From IMG/VR virus record IMGVR_UViG_3300008259_000249, positions 1 through 26,671 of that record: a DNA stretch of 26,671 nucleotides; one strand, 5' to 3'. Made by a program: the position numbers and the translations under genes. Below are positions 1-5,364 of this stretch, piece after piece (position 1 is the first letter of the stretch; every line of letters starts with the position of its first letter). The DNA comes from a virus. Under the pieces are notes generated by a model, which saw only the letters and a program-made list of their open reading frames with translations, did not search any database and had not been told where the DNA came from.

Positions 1-55
1 TCGGAAGCCCGGGAATGACCCCCCTACCCCCCTTAAATCGGAAGGTAGTGAGGTC

Positions 56-157
56 ATGCCTAAATGCCCGTATAGCCACGGTTGTTTAGACCCGCTGGAC
101 TTTGGTAAGCGATGTCCAGCCTGCTCCAAAAGAACAGCCCTTCGCCGACAGATTTAA
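56..157 (+). CDS. Cys4 zinc-ribbon-like microprotein (33 aa)
   Basis: A short ATG reading frame of 33 residues. It has a CPYSHGC pair near the N-terminus (Cys4, Cys10) and a CPAC pair (Cys20, Cys23), the spacing of a minimal zinc-binding knuckle, and it ends in a basic tail. GAAGG at 41-45 and GAGG at 50-53 precede the start, though the first is slightly far and the second slightly close. I do not recognise a family. Phage early regions often carry such small Cys-rich proteins that bind host proteins or nucleic acid, but no function can be read here. It is short enough to be chance; the four ordered cysteines are the main support. Confidence 0.4.
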   Translation: MPKCPYSHGCLDPLDFGKRCPACSKRTALRRQI

Positions 158-390
158 CCCATGTCGAGGGGCTGCGTGGTGGGGTGCTTGACACGACTAG
201 AACAGTCGTTCAGAATTCCATCACGCTCGAATAGCCTCGCAAGCGTAAGGGCATCCCCCCGCCCGCGTCAAGCCCTCCTCAACGGAGGGTTTGTCGTTTA
301 AGGGTTGGCGTCCGGGATAGTCCAATACAGTCCGGTCGCACAGGAAGCCGCACCAGAACGATTCTGGCGGCTTTACAGCAGGGCTATGGG
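158..390. other. Non-coding stretch with two hairpins
   Basis: No convincing gene lies between the microprotein and the repressor. The stretch holds an inverted repeat ACGACT-N5-AGTCGT at 193-209 and a stronger GC-rich hairpin at 273-289, listed separately as a possible terminator. The predicted frames crossing it on both strands lack ribosome-binding sites and resemble no phage protein I know. Confidence 0.4.
273..292 (+). terminator. Possible rho-independent terminator
   Basis: CCCTCC (273-278) pairs with GGAGGG (284-289) across a 5-nt loop and is followed by TTT and, after GTCG, another TTT on the plus strand. The stem is strong but the U tract is short and interrupted. It would end transcripts entering from the left, before the divergent control region. 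On the minus strand, downstream of the repressor, no T tract follows, so it is a poor terminator in that direction. Confidence 0.35.
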
Positions 391-585
391 TTACCCTTGG
401 GTGGCCGTGGAATCGGCTGCAATCGGCGGGGTCGAGGCTTCCAGAGCCTTCCATTGCCATACCCGCATCGCAGGCAGACGACCTGCCTTGACCCACCGGC
501 TGACGGCAGGCTTGGACACCCCGAGTTTCCGGGCGAGTTCGGCCTTGCGGCCCCCTACTGCGTCGAGTGCGGTCTGAATGTCCAT
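391..585 (-). CDS. Cro/YdaS-like helix-turn-helix repressor
   Basis: A 64-residue protein. Residues about 12-34 form a classic helix-turn-helix, with ELARKLGVSKPAVSRW covering the turn and recognition helix. The following VKAGRLPAMRVWQWKAL segment matches the usual end of YdaS/Cro-like domains, where the last helix helps dimerisation. I chose the ATG at 585 over an in-frame TTG at 594 because the HTH family normally begins close to this point. Neither start has a clear Shine-Dalgarno, so translation may be weak or near-leaderless. The gene diverges from the early operon, with a shared control region at about 595-671, and probably represses the rightward promoter. The domain call is strong; the identity as Cro rather than CI or a YdaS-type regulator is not resolved. 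Confidence 0.8.
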   Translation of the reverse strand: MDIQTALDAVGGRKAELARKLGVSKPAVSRWVKAGRLPAMRVWQWKALEASTPPIAADSTATQG

Positions 586-628
586 GCCGCGCAAGTTAAC
601 GCCCGTGAAAATAATTGCAAGGGGGGTG

Positions 629-656
629 TTGACATACCCGTAACCTGTGTTAACCT
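629..656 (+). promoter_or_regulatory. Putative early rightward promoter
   Basis: A perfect TTGACA -35 box lies at 629-634. A 16-nt spacer leads to TAACCT at 651-656 as a weak -10. The first gene with a good ribosome-binding site (AAGGAG at 691-696) starts at 704, so a transcript beginning near 663 would have a leader of about 40 nt. The -10 match is poor, which would fit a promoter under repressor or activator control. Confidence 0.5.
641..656. repeat. Direct repeat TAACCT, candidate operator
   Basis: TAACCT occurs at 641-646 and again at 651-656, exactly 10 bp apart, one turn of the helix. The second copy forms part of GTTAACCT, and GTTAAC is also present at 595-600 beside the repressor start. 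CTATC (655-659) and GATAG (667-671) add an inverted repeat. Such a cluster over a promoter between divergent genes suggests operators for the HTH protein; this is inference from position and spacing. Confidence 0.4.
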
Positions 657-703
657 ATCCCTCGTTGATAGATACAACCGCATCCACAGAAAGGAGCAGA
701 CAA

Positions 704-1006
704 ATGAGCCAGCCCTACAAGTTCACAGCCGAGCGTGTTGTCTACGACACGACCTTTGAGGCCGAAGTTGCCGAAGGTTTATGGTTTATGGTCGGTGCGT
801 GCATCGACCACGGCGACAATGTAAATCGCTGCGACCTCGTTGAAATCAAACTGCCGTCCGGCGAGTTCCAAGTTCTCGGGGAACCGATTAGTTGGATGGA
901 CGATGACCTTTGCGACCGCGCCGTTGAGCAGCACCAAGAAGCGTTGGCCGACTGGGCCGCTGAAGACCGGCTTGACCGCCGCCGTTCGTGGCAGGAGGGT
1001 CTGTGA
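704..1006 (+). CDS. Early hypothetical protein (100 aa)
   Basis: This is the first gene of the rightward early operon. The ATG at 704 is chosen because AAGGAG lies seven bases upstream at 691-696; a longer frame from 647 would start inside the promoter. The protein is acidic, with a central VGACIDHGDNVNRCDLVEIKLPSG segment split across predicted strands and a charged C-terminal helix rich in Asp, Glu and Arg. I do not recognise a family. Its stop overlaps the next start, which implies translational coupling. As first gene of the operon it could be a host-interaction protein, but nothing in the sequence shows this. Confidence 0.7.
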   Translation: MSQPYKFTAERVVYDTTFEAEVAEGLWFMVGACIDHGDNVNRCDLVEIKLPSGEFQVLGEPISWMDDDLCDRAVEQHQEALADWAAEDRLDRRRSWQEGL

Positions 1007-1236
1007 ACATCTGGGAAGAACTTGCTGGCCTTGAGTGCCGCATCACCGACAAGGCGTTACGCGCTGCATGGGCGCTCATGGTGCAGACCCGCAGCCCCAA
1101 GGACTGCGCGTTGGTGCAAAAAATCGCGGAGGATGTGCCGGACGCATTTTTGTTTTGGAAACTAGCGTACCGCGCCGAGGAACTTGCAGACATCGAACAA
1201 TCATTCAGACATTTGCTTGTAAAGGTGACGAAATGA
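1003..1236 (+). CDS. Early hypothetical protein (77 aa)
   Basis: The start is GTG at 1003, overlapping the upstream TGA (GTGA) with AGGAGG at 993-998 just upstream. A GTG at 988 in the same frame is less well placed because it precedes that ribosome-binding site. The product is predicted to be almost entirely helical, with repeated Glu, Ala, Leu and Arg, and has no recognisable motif. Its stop again overlaps the next ATG (ATGA at 1233-1236). Function unknown. Confidence 0.6.
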   Translation: MNIWEELAGLECRITDKALRAAWALMVQTRSPKDCALVQKIAEDVPDAFLFWKLAYRAEELADIEQSFRHLLVKVTK

Positions 1237-1295
1237 AAACCATTGGTTTGTACCTTTTCTCGTTCGTCATGTTTGGCGCGAACTCAAACAGATGA
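1233..1295 (+). CDS. Possible 20-aa peptide or frameshift remnant
   Basis: ATG at 1233 overlaps the previous stop and opens a 20-residue hydrophobic peptide beginning MKTIGLYLFSF. Another frame, from about 1260, reads RHVWRELKQMIEENTK and then stops at 1324-1326, just inside the next gene. Together they look like a short membrane-helix-plus-charged-tail protein broken by one frameshift, but the sequence is too short to be sure. The stretch does supply GAGGAG at 1299-1304 as ribosome-binding site for the annealing protein. Confidence 0.25.
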   Translation: MKTIGLYLFSFVMFGANSNR

Positions 1296-1311
1296 TTGAG
1301 GAGAACACGAA

Positions 1312-1830
1312 ATGTCAGACCTTTTAAAAATTAATGTTAACGACCATGTTGAGAAAAAGGGCAACCTTACTTATTTGAGTTGGGCATGGGCGTGGGCTGA
1401 AGTGCTAAAGATTGACCCCGGCGCACAATGGACGGCACATGAGTGGGACAACAGTCCTGTGATGTACCTGCGAAACGGCACGGCAATGGTTAAGGTCAGC
1501 GTCGAGATTAAGGGCAACATCAAAACTTGTTTGCTGCCTGTGATGGATAACAGAAACAGAGCAATCGTTGACCCAGATGCTTTTGCGGTAAACACCGCGA
1601 CGATGCGTTGCCTGACAAAGGCGATTGCGATGCACGGTTTGGCTCTGTACATTTTTGCGGGTGAAGATTTGCCCGAGGGCGAAAAGGTTGAGCCTAACCT
1701 TGAGGTGTTGGCGCAGATTGCAGCAGCCGCTGACCAGCCCACGCTGCTTACGCTTTTTAAGTCACTTGACGCTGCCACCCGCGCAACGCACATGGATGCT
1801 TTCAGCGCACGCAAAAAGGAGTTGACATGA
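1312..1830 (+). CDS. Single-strand annealing protein, DUF1071/Sak3-like
   Basis: A 172-residue protein. The N-terminal signature GNLTYLSWAWAWA (residues 18-29) is the hallmark of the DUF1071 family, phage recombinases related to the Sak/Erf/Red-beta annealing proteins. These bind single-stranded DNA and anneal complementary strands during phage recombination and end repair. The middle keeps the family pattern of a strand-rich core (ALYIFAGEDLP) after a conserved NTATMRCLTKAIAMHGLALY helix; the C-terminus is a loose helical tail. GAGGAG at 1299-1304 precedes the ATG. An exonuclease and an SSB-like gene follow at once, the standard two-component recombinase arrangement. Function is from family knowledge; annealing activity is not shown by sequence alone. 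Confidence 0.85.
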   Translation: MSDLLKINVNDHVEKKGNLTYLSWAWAWAEVLKIDPGAQWTAHEWDNSPVMYLRNGTAMVKVSVEIKGNIKTCLLPVMDNRNRAIVDPDAFAVNTATMRCLTKAIAMHGLALYIFAGEDLPEGEKVEPNLEVLAQIAAAADQPTLLTLFKSLDAATRATHMDAFSARKKELT

Positions 1831-2180
1831 ATTCTCTATTTGACCGAGCAATTATTATTTTGCAAGCCCTGCCTGCCGTCAAGTTCGTAATTGTATTGCC
1901 TGACGGCACAAAATATACGCAGGGTGATTTGCAACTGGAAACAGCAAAACGCAAACGCCGAAACTTGAAATATCCGATGGGAAGCGTAGCCCTGCATTAC
2001 AAGCCATACATTGCAAGTTTGCAGCCTAAAGGATTGATTGAAATTCCTTTTGATATGTTTGACGGTGAATCTCTGCGGAGCGGCATTGCCTCGCATTGTG
2101 TCGCAATCTGGGGTAAAGGTTCTGTTTTGACTTCAATAAACCGCAGCAAGCGATGCGTTGAAGTATTGAGGCTTGCTTGA
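1827..2180 (+). CDS. Hypothetical protein in recombination operon (117 aa)
   Basis: The ATG at 1827 overlaps the stop of the annealing protein (ATGA), and its own stop overlaps the start of the exonuclease, so it is co-translated with both. The N-terminus resembles a short helical segment followed by a strand (VKFVIVLPDGTKYTQGDL). A basic KRKRR patch comes next, and the C-terminal half is probably beta-rich with a WGKGSVLTSINRSKRCVEV segment that could contact nucleic acid. I do not recognise a family. Its position between two recombination genes suggests an accessory DNA-binding role, which is inference. Confidence 0.7.
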   Translation: MNSLFDRAIIILQALPAVKFVIVLPDGTKYTQGDLQLETAKRKRRNLKYPMGSVALHYKPYIASLQPKGLIEIPFDMFDGESLRSGIASHCVAIWGKGSVLTSINRSKRCVEVLRLA

Positions 2181-2788
2181 TGGAACAGCGTACTGACGAA
2201 TGGTTTGCCGCACGCATTGGCAAGGTCACGGCATCGCGTGTTGCTGATGTCATCGCCAAGACCAAGAGCGGGTATGGCGCAGGTCGCGCTAACTACCTTG
2301 CCGACCTTGTGGTGGAGCGCCTCACGGGTCAGAAGGCGCAAGGGTTTAGTAACGCCGCGATGGAATGGGGTACCCAGACCGAGCCGCAAGCCAGAGCCGC
2401 GTACAGCGCCAAGACGGGCATCTTGGTTGAGGAGGTAGGGTTTATCGACCACCCGACCGTGGCAATGTCTGGAGCCAGCCCTGACGGGTTTGCCGAGGAA
2501 GGTTTGATTGAGGTCAAGTGTCCGAACACCAGCACGATGCTGGAATTCATCCTCGACGGTAAGCCGCCCCAAAAGTATGTGACGCAGATGCAATGGCAGA
2601 TGGCCTGCACCGGCAGACCGTGGTGCGACTTTGTGTCATTCGACCCGCGCCTCCCCGAGCGGTTGCAACTGTTAGTGGTTCGTGTCCCGCGTGACGATGC
2701 TTACATTGCCATGTTGGAAACCGAAGTAAAGAAATTCCTTGCGGAACTTGACGACAATCTCAACAAACTGGAGAAGGTAAGCCTGTGA
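2180..2788 (+). CDS. YqaJ/lambda-type recombination exonuclease
   Basis: A 202-residue PD-(D/E)XK nuclease. The N-terminal RTDEWFAARIGKVTAS matches the YqaJ/lambda exonuclease opening. AMEWG (about residues 60-64) is the next family motif, and the catalytic core reads SPDG (Asp102) followed by IEVKCP (Glu111, Lys113). QMQWQMACTG further on matches the downstream family helix. Such enzymes resect double-stranded ends to give single strands for the annealing protein encoded just upstream. The ATG at 2180 overlaps the preceding stop as TGATG, with GAGG at 2168-2171 as ribosome-binding site. All catalytic residues are present. Confidence 0.93.
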   Translation: MEQRTDEWFAARIGKVTASRVADVIAKTKSGYGAGRANYLADLVVERLTGQKAQGFSNAAMEWGTQTEPQARAAYSAKTGILVEEVGFIDHPTVAMSGASPDGFAEEGLIEVKCPNTSTMLEFILDGKPPQKYVTQMQWQMACTGRPWCDFVSFDPRLPERLQLLVVRVPRDDAYIAMLETEVKKFLAELDDNLNKLEKVSL

Positions 2789-3042
2789 ACAAGCAATACG
2801 ACAACAACATGACCGGCGTTTTGTTCAAAAACGATAAGAAGGGCAACGACAAGCGACCGGACTATCGCGGCTCTGCCGTCATCGACAATGTAGACCTCAA
2901 CATCAGCGCATGGATTAAGCGCAGCCAAAAGACCGGCGATGCGTTCATGTCCCTGCGGTTTGAGGCCAAGGTTGCCGCACCGAAACGCGCCCCTGTGATG
3001 GACGAAACCCCGTTCGACGATGACAAGGACTTGCCGTTTTGA
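2785..3042 (+). CDS. Small SSB-like protein
   Basis: An 85-residue protein starting at GTG 2785, overlapping the exonuclease stop (GTGA), with GAGAAGG at 2771-2777 well spaced. Residues 9-60 (TGVLFKND, GSAVIDNVDLNISAW and FMSLRFEAK) resemble small phage proteins with an OB-like beta-barrel. The C-terminus ends in an acidic tail closing with DDDKDLPF, like the DDDIPF tail of bacterial SSB that docks partner proteins. Together with its place after the annealing protein and exonuclease this supports single-stranded DNA binding. It is shorter than true SSB (about 170 aa), so it may be a minimal or DUF736-like relative. Confidence 0.7.
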   Translation: MNKQYDNNMTGVLFKNDKKGNDKRPDYRGSAVIDNVDLNISAWIKRSQKTGDAFMSLRFEAKVAAPKRAPVMDETPFDDDKDLPF

Positions 3043-3722
3043 AACTCAAAATCTTCATTGGCTACGACAGCCGCGAGGATATCGCGTATGAGGTTGCACG
3101 CGCCTCCATCCTTGAACACATGGATGCCGAGGTGTTGGCGCTGCGACTGGATGACCTGCGTGAGATGGGGCTGTACTGGCGTGCGCCTGACCCCATGTCA
3201 GCGACGGAGTTTAGTTTTTCGCGGTTCCTCGTCCCTGCGCTCTGCAACTTTAGGGGTCGGGCGTTGTTCATGGATTGCGATTTTCTGGTTCGCAAGAGCC
3301 TCCAGTCGCTTTTCGAGTATTCCAACCCAGACATTGCGACATGGGTTGTTAAACACGATTACCGCCCGACTGCGTTGACCAAGATGGACGGTCAGGCACA
3401 GCGGGTCTATCCCCGCAAAAACTGGTCGTCGTTTATGTGGTTCAACTGCGAACACCCGATGACGCAAGGGTTAACGCCTGACATCGTAAACACAGAAACG
3501 GGAATGTATCTGCACCGATTTATGTGGGCTGCTGACAGGGTTATTGGTGAACTGCCGACGACATTCAACTACCTTGAGGGTTGGCACACACGGGCGCAGG
3601 TTCCTGACCCGACCTGTGTGCATTTTACCGAGGGTGGGCCGTGGTTCGACACCTACCAGAATGTCGAGTACGCGCACGAATGGAAACAGACCGCTGCGCG
3701 TGTGAGAGCATCCGAACGATGA
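3039..3722 (+). CDS. GT8-like glycosyltransferase
   Basis: A 227-residue GT-A-fold enzyme. The opening FIGYDSREDIAYEVARASI is the typical first strand and helix of family-8-like transferases. ALFMDCDFLV carries the DxD metal/nucleotide-sugar motif at Asp79-Cys-Asp81, and the C-terminal HFTEGGPW segment corresponds to the late His/Gly motif of the family. There is no signal peptide or membrane helix, so it acts in the cytoplasm. The start is a TTG at 3039 overlapping the previous stop (TTGA), with AAGGAC at 3025-3030 upstream; no nearby ATG suits the N-terminus. Its substrate is not visible: modified phage DNA, a virion protein or a host protein are all possible. Its place inside a recombination operon is unusual. 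Confidence 0.8.
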   Translation: MKLKIFIGYDSREDIAYEVARASILEHMDAEVLALRLDDLREMGLYWRAPDPMSATEFSFSRFLVPALCNFRGRALFMDCDFLVRKSLQSLFEYSNPDIATWVVKHDYRPTALTKMDGQAQRVYPRKNWSSFMWFNCEHPMTQGLTPDIVNTETGMYLHRFMWAADRVIGELPTTFNYLEGWHTRAQVPDPTCVHFTEGGPWFDTYQNVEYAHEWKQTAARVRASER

Positions 3723-4129
3723 AGCGTATCTTCCCGCGAGGCACCAGACCTGACGCGATGGCATCTGTCGTTGCGCGTATGGTGTCTAACCTTGACCCGC
3801 TTAAGACATGGGCGGTCGAGGTCACGGAATGGCGTAGGCCGCGCACCAACCAACAGAACAAGTTTCTGTGGGGCGTGGTGTATCCGTCCATCATCGAAGG
3901 TGGCGGGGAAGCGTTACGCGGATGGAATCGTGACGACTTGCACGATTACTTTCTGGGCGAGTGTTTTGGATGGGAGACGCTGGAGGGGTTTGGGCGTAAG
4001 CGTATGCGACCGCTCAAGCGTTCCTCGGCGCTCAACAAACAAGAGTTCAGCGACTACCTGTTGTTCCTTGAAACAAAGTGCATGGACATGGGTATCGTGA
4101 TACCGGAGCCGTCGTATGAACCTGCGTAA
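3719..4129 (+). CDS. ninB: NinB-like recombination protein
   Basis: A 136-residue protein, close to the roughly 146 of lambda NinB (Orf). The family core is clear: WAVEVTEWRRPRTNQQNKF around residues 31-49 matches the RSLDQNRKLWA segment of NinB. The later DDLHDYFLGECFG and SALNKQEFSDYLLFLE segments fit the two C-terminal helices. Lambda Orf binds single-stranded DNA and SSB and replaces host RecFOR in loading recombinase. The ATG at 3719 overlaps the glycosyltransferase stop (ATGA). An upstream extension to 3641 exists only in the overlap with that gene and is not needed. Neighbouring recombination genes support the call. Confidence 0.85.
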   Translation: MKRIFPRGTRPDAMASVVARMVSNLDPLKTWAVEVTEWRRPRTNQQNKFLWGVVYPSIIEGGGEALRGWNRDDLHDYFLGECFGWETLEGFGRKRMRPLKRSSALNKQEFSDYLLFLETKCMDMGIVIPEPSYEPA

Positions 4130-4400
4130 AGAGGCGAGGGGCCGAGGCTGCATGGTGCGGATACCCGAGGTCTGCAACCACAACAGCGAAACCGTGGTGC
4201 TTTGTCACTACAGGCTTGCCGGGGTGTCCGGCATGGGGATGAAGTCCCCTGACCTTATCGGGGCGTGGGCGTGTTCCTCCTGCCACGATGCTATCGACCG
4301 CCGAGCGCACACAGACCTCGACCGCGACTATGTGCGTTTGCTGCATCTGGAGGGGATGGCGCGAACCCTCGCACAACTCAACAGGGAGGGACTACTGTGA
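4116..4400 (+). CDS. YbcO/DUF1364 putative nuclease
   Basis: A 94-residue protein of the DUF1364 family (E. coli prophage YbcO). The N-terminus RKEARGRGCMVRIPEVCNHN, the CHYRLAG segment and the CSSCHDAIDRR motif are all present. Cys12, Cys20, His31, Cys53, Cys56 and His57 are candidate zinc or active-site ligands, in the order seen in HNH-like nucleases. The family often lies beside NinB and is thought to act as a nuclease in phage recombination. The ATG at 4116 has GGAG at 4105-4108 and overlaps ninB by 14 nt. Confidence 0.88.
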   Translation: MNLRKEARGRGCMVRIPEVCNHNSETVVLCHYRLAGVSGMGMKSPDLIGAWACSSCHDAIDRRAHTDLDRDYVRLLHLEGMARTLAQLNREGLL

Positions 4401-4978
4401 CCTTTATGGTAGACACCCCGTATGTCCCGGCGTACATCCGCAACGAATTCCTATATGACCACCAGACGGGCAGCGGGGAGTTTACCCCATGCACCATCTT
4501 CGGGTTCCGGGCTGAACCTGCCCGAGTACCCATGTTTAGCGTTATGACGGCCTGTGGGGCGCAATGGGCGAGGGTGCCTATCCATGCCCTTGTCAGCCGC
4601 CCATGCCCTCCAATGGCTTTAGAACTCGTCTGCTGGTGGGATTCCTTCAGCCGCCATGCCGAGGTGCGGGAAATGGAGTTCCTGCGGGGTCACCGCGTCC
4701 AAGCGAGGGGCAGGGACGGCGTATGGCGACCGGGCGTGTATGTGTTCAGCGTGTTTTGGCATCAGGGTGGATGGTCGGAGGTCAGCGACCAGAGCAAAGA
4801 CCACCACATCATCCGGCTGGAGTCGGGGCCGCTGATTGCGTACCCCAACAACAAACTGCATTGGGTTGACCCGAGCCATCTTTCGGGTAACCCGCCAAGG
4901 GACTGGCAATCTCCCTCACAGTCTTACTCGGTGGAGGCACTATGGTCAGATGGCTTGTCGAATGGTTCAACAAAATAA
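4397..4978 (+). CDS. Hypothetical early protein (193 aa)
   Basis: The start is GTG at 4397, overlapping the YbcO-like stop (GTGA), with GGGAGGG at 4384-4390 upstream. The protein is rich in Trp, Phe, His and Tyr and looks globular and beta-rich: PCTIFGFRAEPARVPMFSV and GVYVFSVFWHQGGWSEV are typical strand segments. There is no membrane segment. I recall similar unassigned proteins in environmental phages but know no function. It closes the coupled early operon, so a late-acting DNA-metabolism or regulatory role is possible but unproven. Confidence 0.7.
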   Translation: MTFMVDTPYVPAYIRNEFLYDHQTGSGEFTPCTIFGFRAEPARVPMFSVMTACGAQWARVPIHALVSRPCPPMALELVCWWDSFSRHAEVREMEFLRGHRVQARGRDGVWRPGVYVFSVFWHQGGWSEVSDQSKDHHIIRLESGPLIAYPNNKLHWVDPSHLSGNPPRDWQSPSQSYSVEALWSDGLSNGSTK

Positions 4979-5058
4979 ACACGCGACGGCAGTACGAATG
5001 GAGCCGCGTACCGCCCCCTAACTGGCGATGCAGCCGGGGCTACCGCGACACTTGGTAA
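4942..5058 (+). CDS. Basic Trp-rich microprotein (38 aa)
   Basis: A 38-residue frame starting with ATG at 4942, inside the end of the previous gene, preceded by GGAGG at 4933-4937 with a 4-nt gap. It begins MVRWLVEWFNKINTRRQYEW and ends in RGYRDTW, giving five Trp and many Arg: an amphipathic N-terminal helix and a basic tail. The overlapping start, ribosome-binding site and lack of any gap before the tRNA support it as real. Function unknown; a peripheral membrane or nucleic-acid contact would fit the composition. Confidence 0.5.
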   Translation: MVRWLVEWFNKINTRRQYEWSRVPPPNWRCSRGYRDTW

Positions 5059-5063
5059 ACGAT

Positions 5064-5134
5064 TGGCGAGTCGTCTAAAGGTCGGACAACGGACTTTGAC
5101 TCCGTGAATGAAGGTTCGATTCCTTCCTCGCCAT
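5064..5134 (+). tRNA. tRNA-Gln (anticodon TTG)
   Basis: A full cloverleaf folds by hand. The acceptor stem TGGCGAG (5064-5070) pairs with CTCGCCA (5127-5133). The D stem is GTCT/GGAC (5073-5076, 5084-5087). The anticodon stem ACGGA/TCCGT (5089-5093, 5101-5105) carries the loop CTTTGAC, giving anticodon TTG at 5096-5098, which reads CAA (Gln). The T stem is GAAGG/CCTTC with loop TTCGATT. The weak U1-A72 pair is typical of glutamine tRNAs. CCA is not encoded, and the discriminator base is T, which is unusual. Its 3' end touches the stop codon of the convergent M15 gene. Confidence 0.92.
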
Positions 5135-5364
5135 CACACCTTGCGCTCGAAGTGCGGGACATCCTTGAAGGACTTCCAGAACCCGCCCCATTGGTTCTTC
5201 GGGTTCAGACTCTGCCAATACTCACCGACCGGGGTGAGCGCAGGCTGCTGCTCCGGGGTGCGTGCAAGTTCGCCGCCCGTGACGACAAAGCCCAACTCGG
5301 TAGCCTTGTTGATGAGTTTGGCGACATCCAGCAGGAACGCCGCCTGTTCTGCTACTAGGCTCAC
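5134..5364 (-). CDS. M15 endolysin remnant with internal deletion
   Basis: A 76-residue protein built from the two ends of an M15 (LAS) peptidase. Residues about 5-38 (AEQAAFLLDVAKLI, TGGELARTPEQQ) match the N-terminus of phage M15 endolysins. Residues about 42-72 (LTPVGEYWQSLNP, WGGFWKSFKDVPHFER) match the C-terminus, including the catalytic Asp and third zinc-ligand His in DVPH. The intervening 35-40 residues, which should hold the SxHxxxxAxDL motif with the other two zinc ligands, are missing in frame. The GTG at 5364 overlaps the holin stop (GTGA), with a perfect AAGGAGG (5372-5378) seven bases upstream, so it is still translated. It is probably inactive as a peptidase unless it works in another way. 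Confidence 0.8.
   Translation of the reverse strand: MSLVAEQAAFLLDVAKLINKATELGFVVTGGELARTPEQQPALTPVGEYWQSLNPKNQWGGFWKSFKDVPHFERKV

Noticed and set aside
193-209. Inverted repeat as terminator
   Set aside because: The stem is only six pairs with a loop of five and no following T tract; it is more likely chance or a weak binding site.
305-577. Plus-strand 90-residue frame at the left
   Set aside because: It overlaps the HTH repressor on the other strand, which has a clear domain; this frame has none.
5064-5134. tRNA as a phage attachment site
   Set aside because: No integrase is seen in the window and the tRNA is complete, flanked by phage genes on both sides; a phage-encoded tRNA is simpler.
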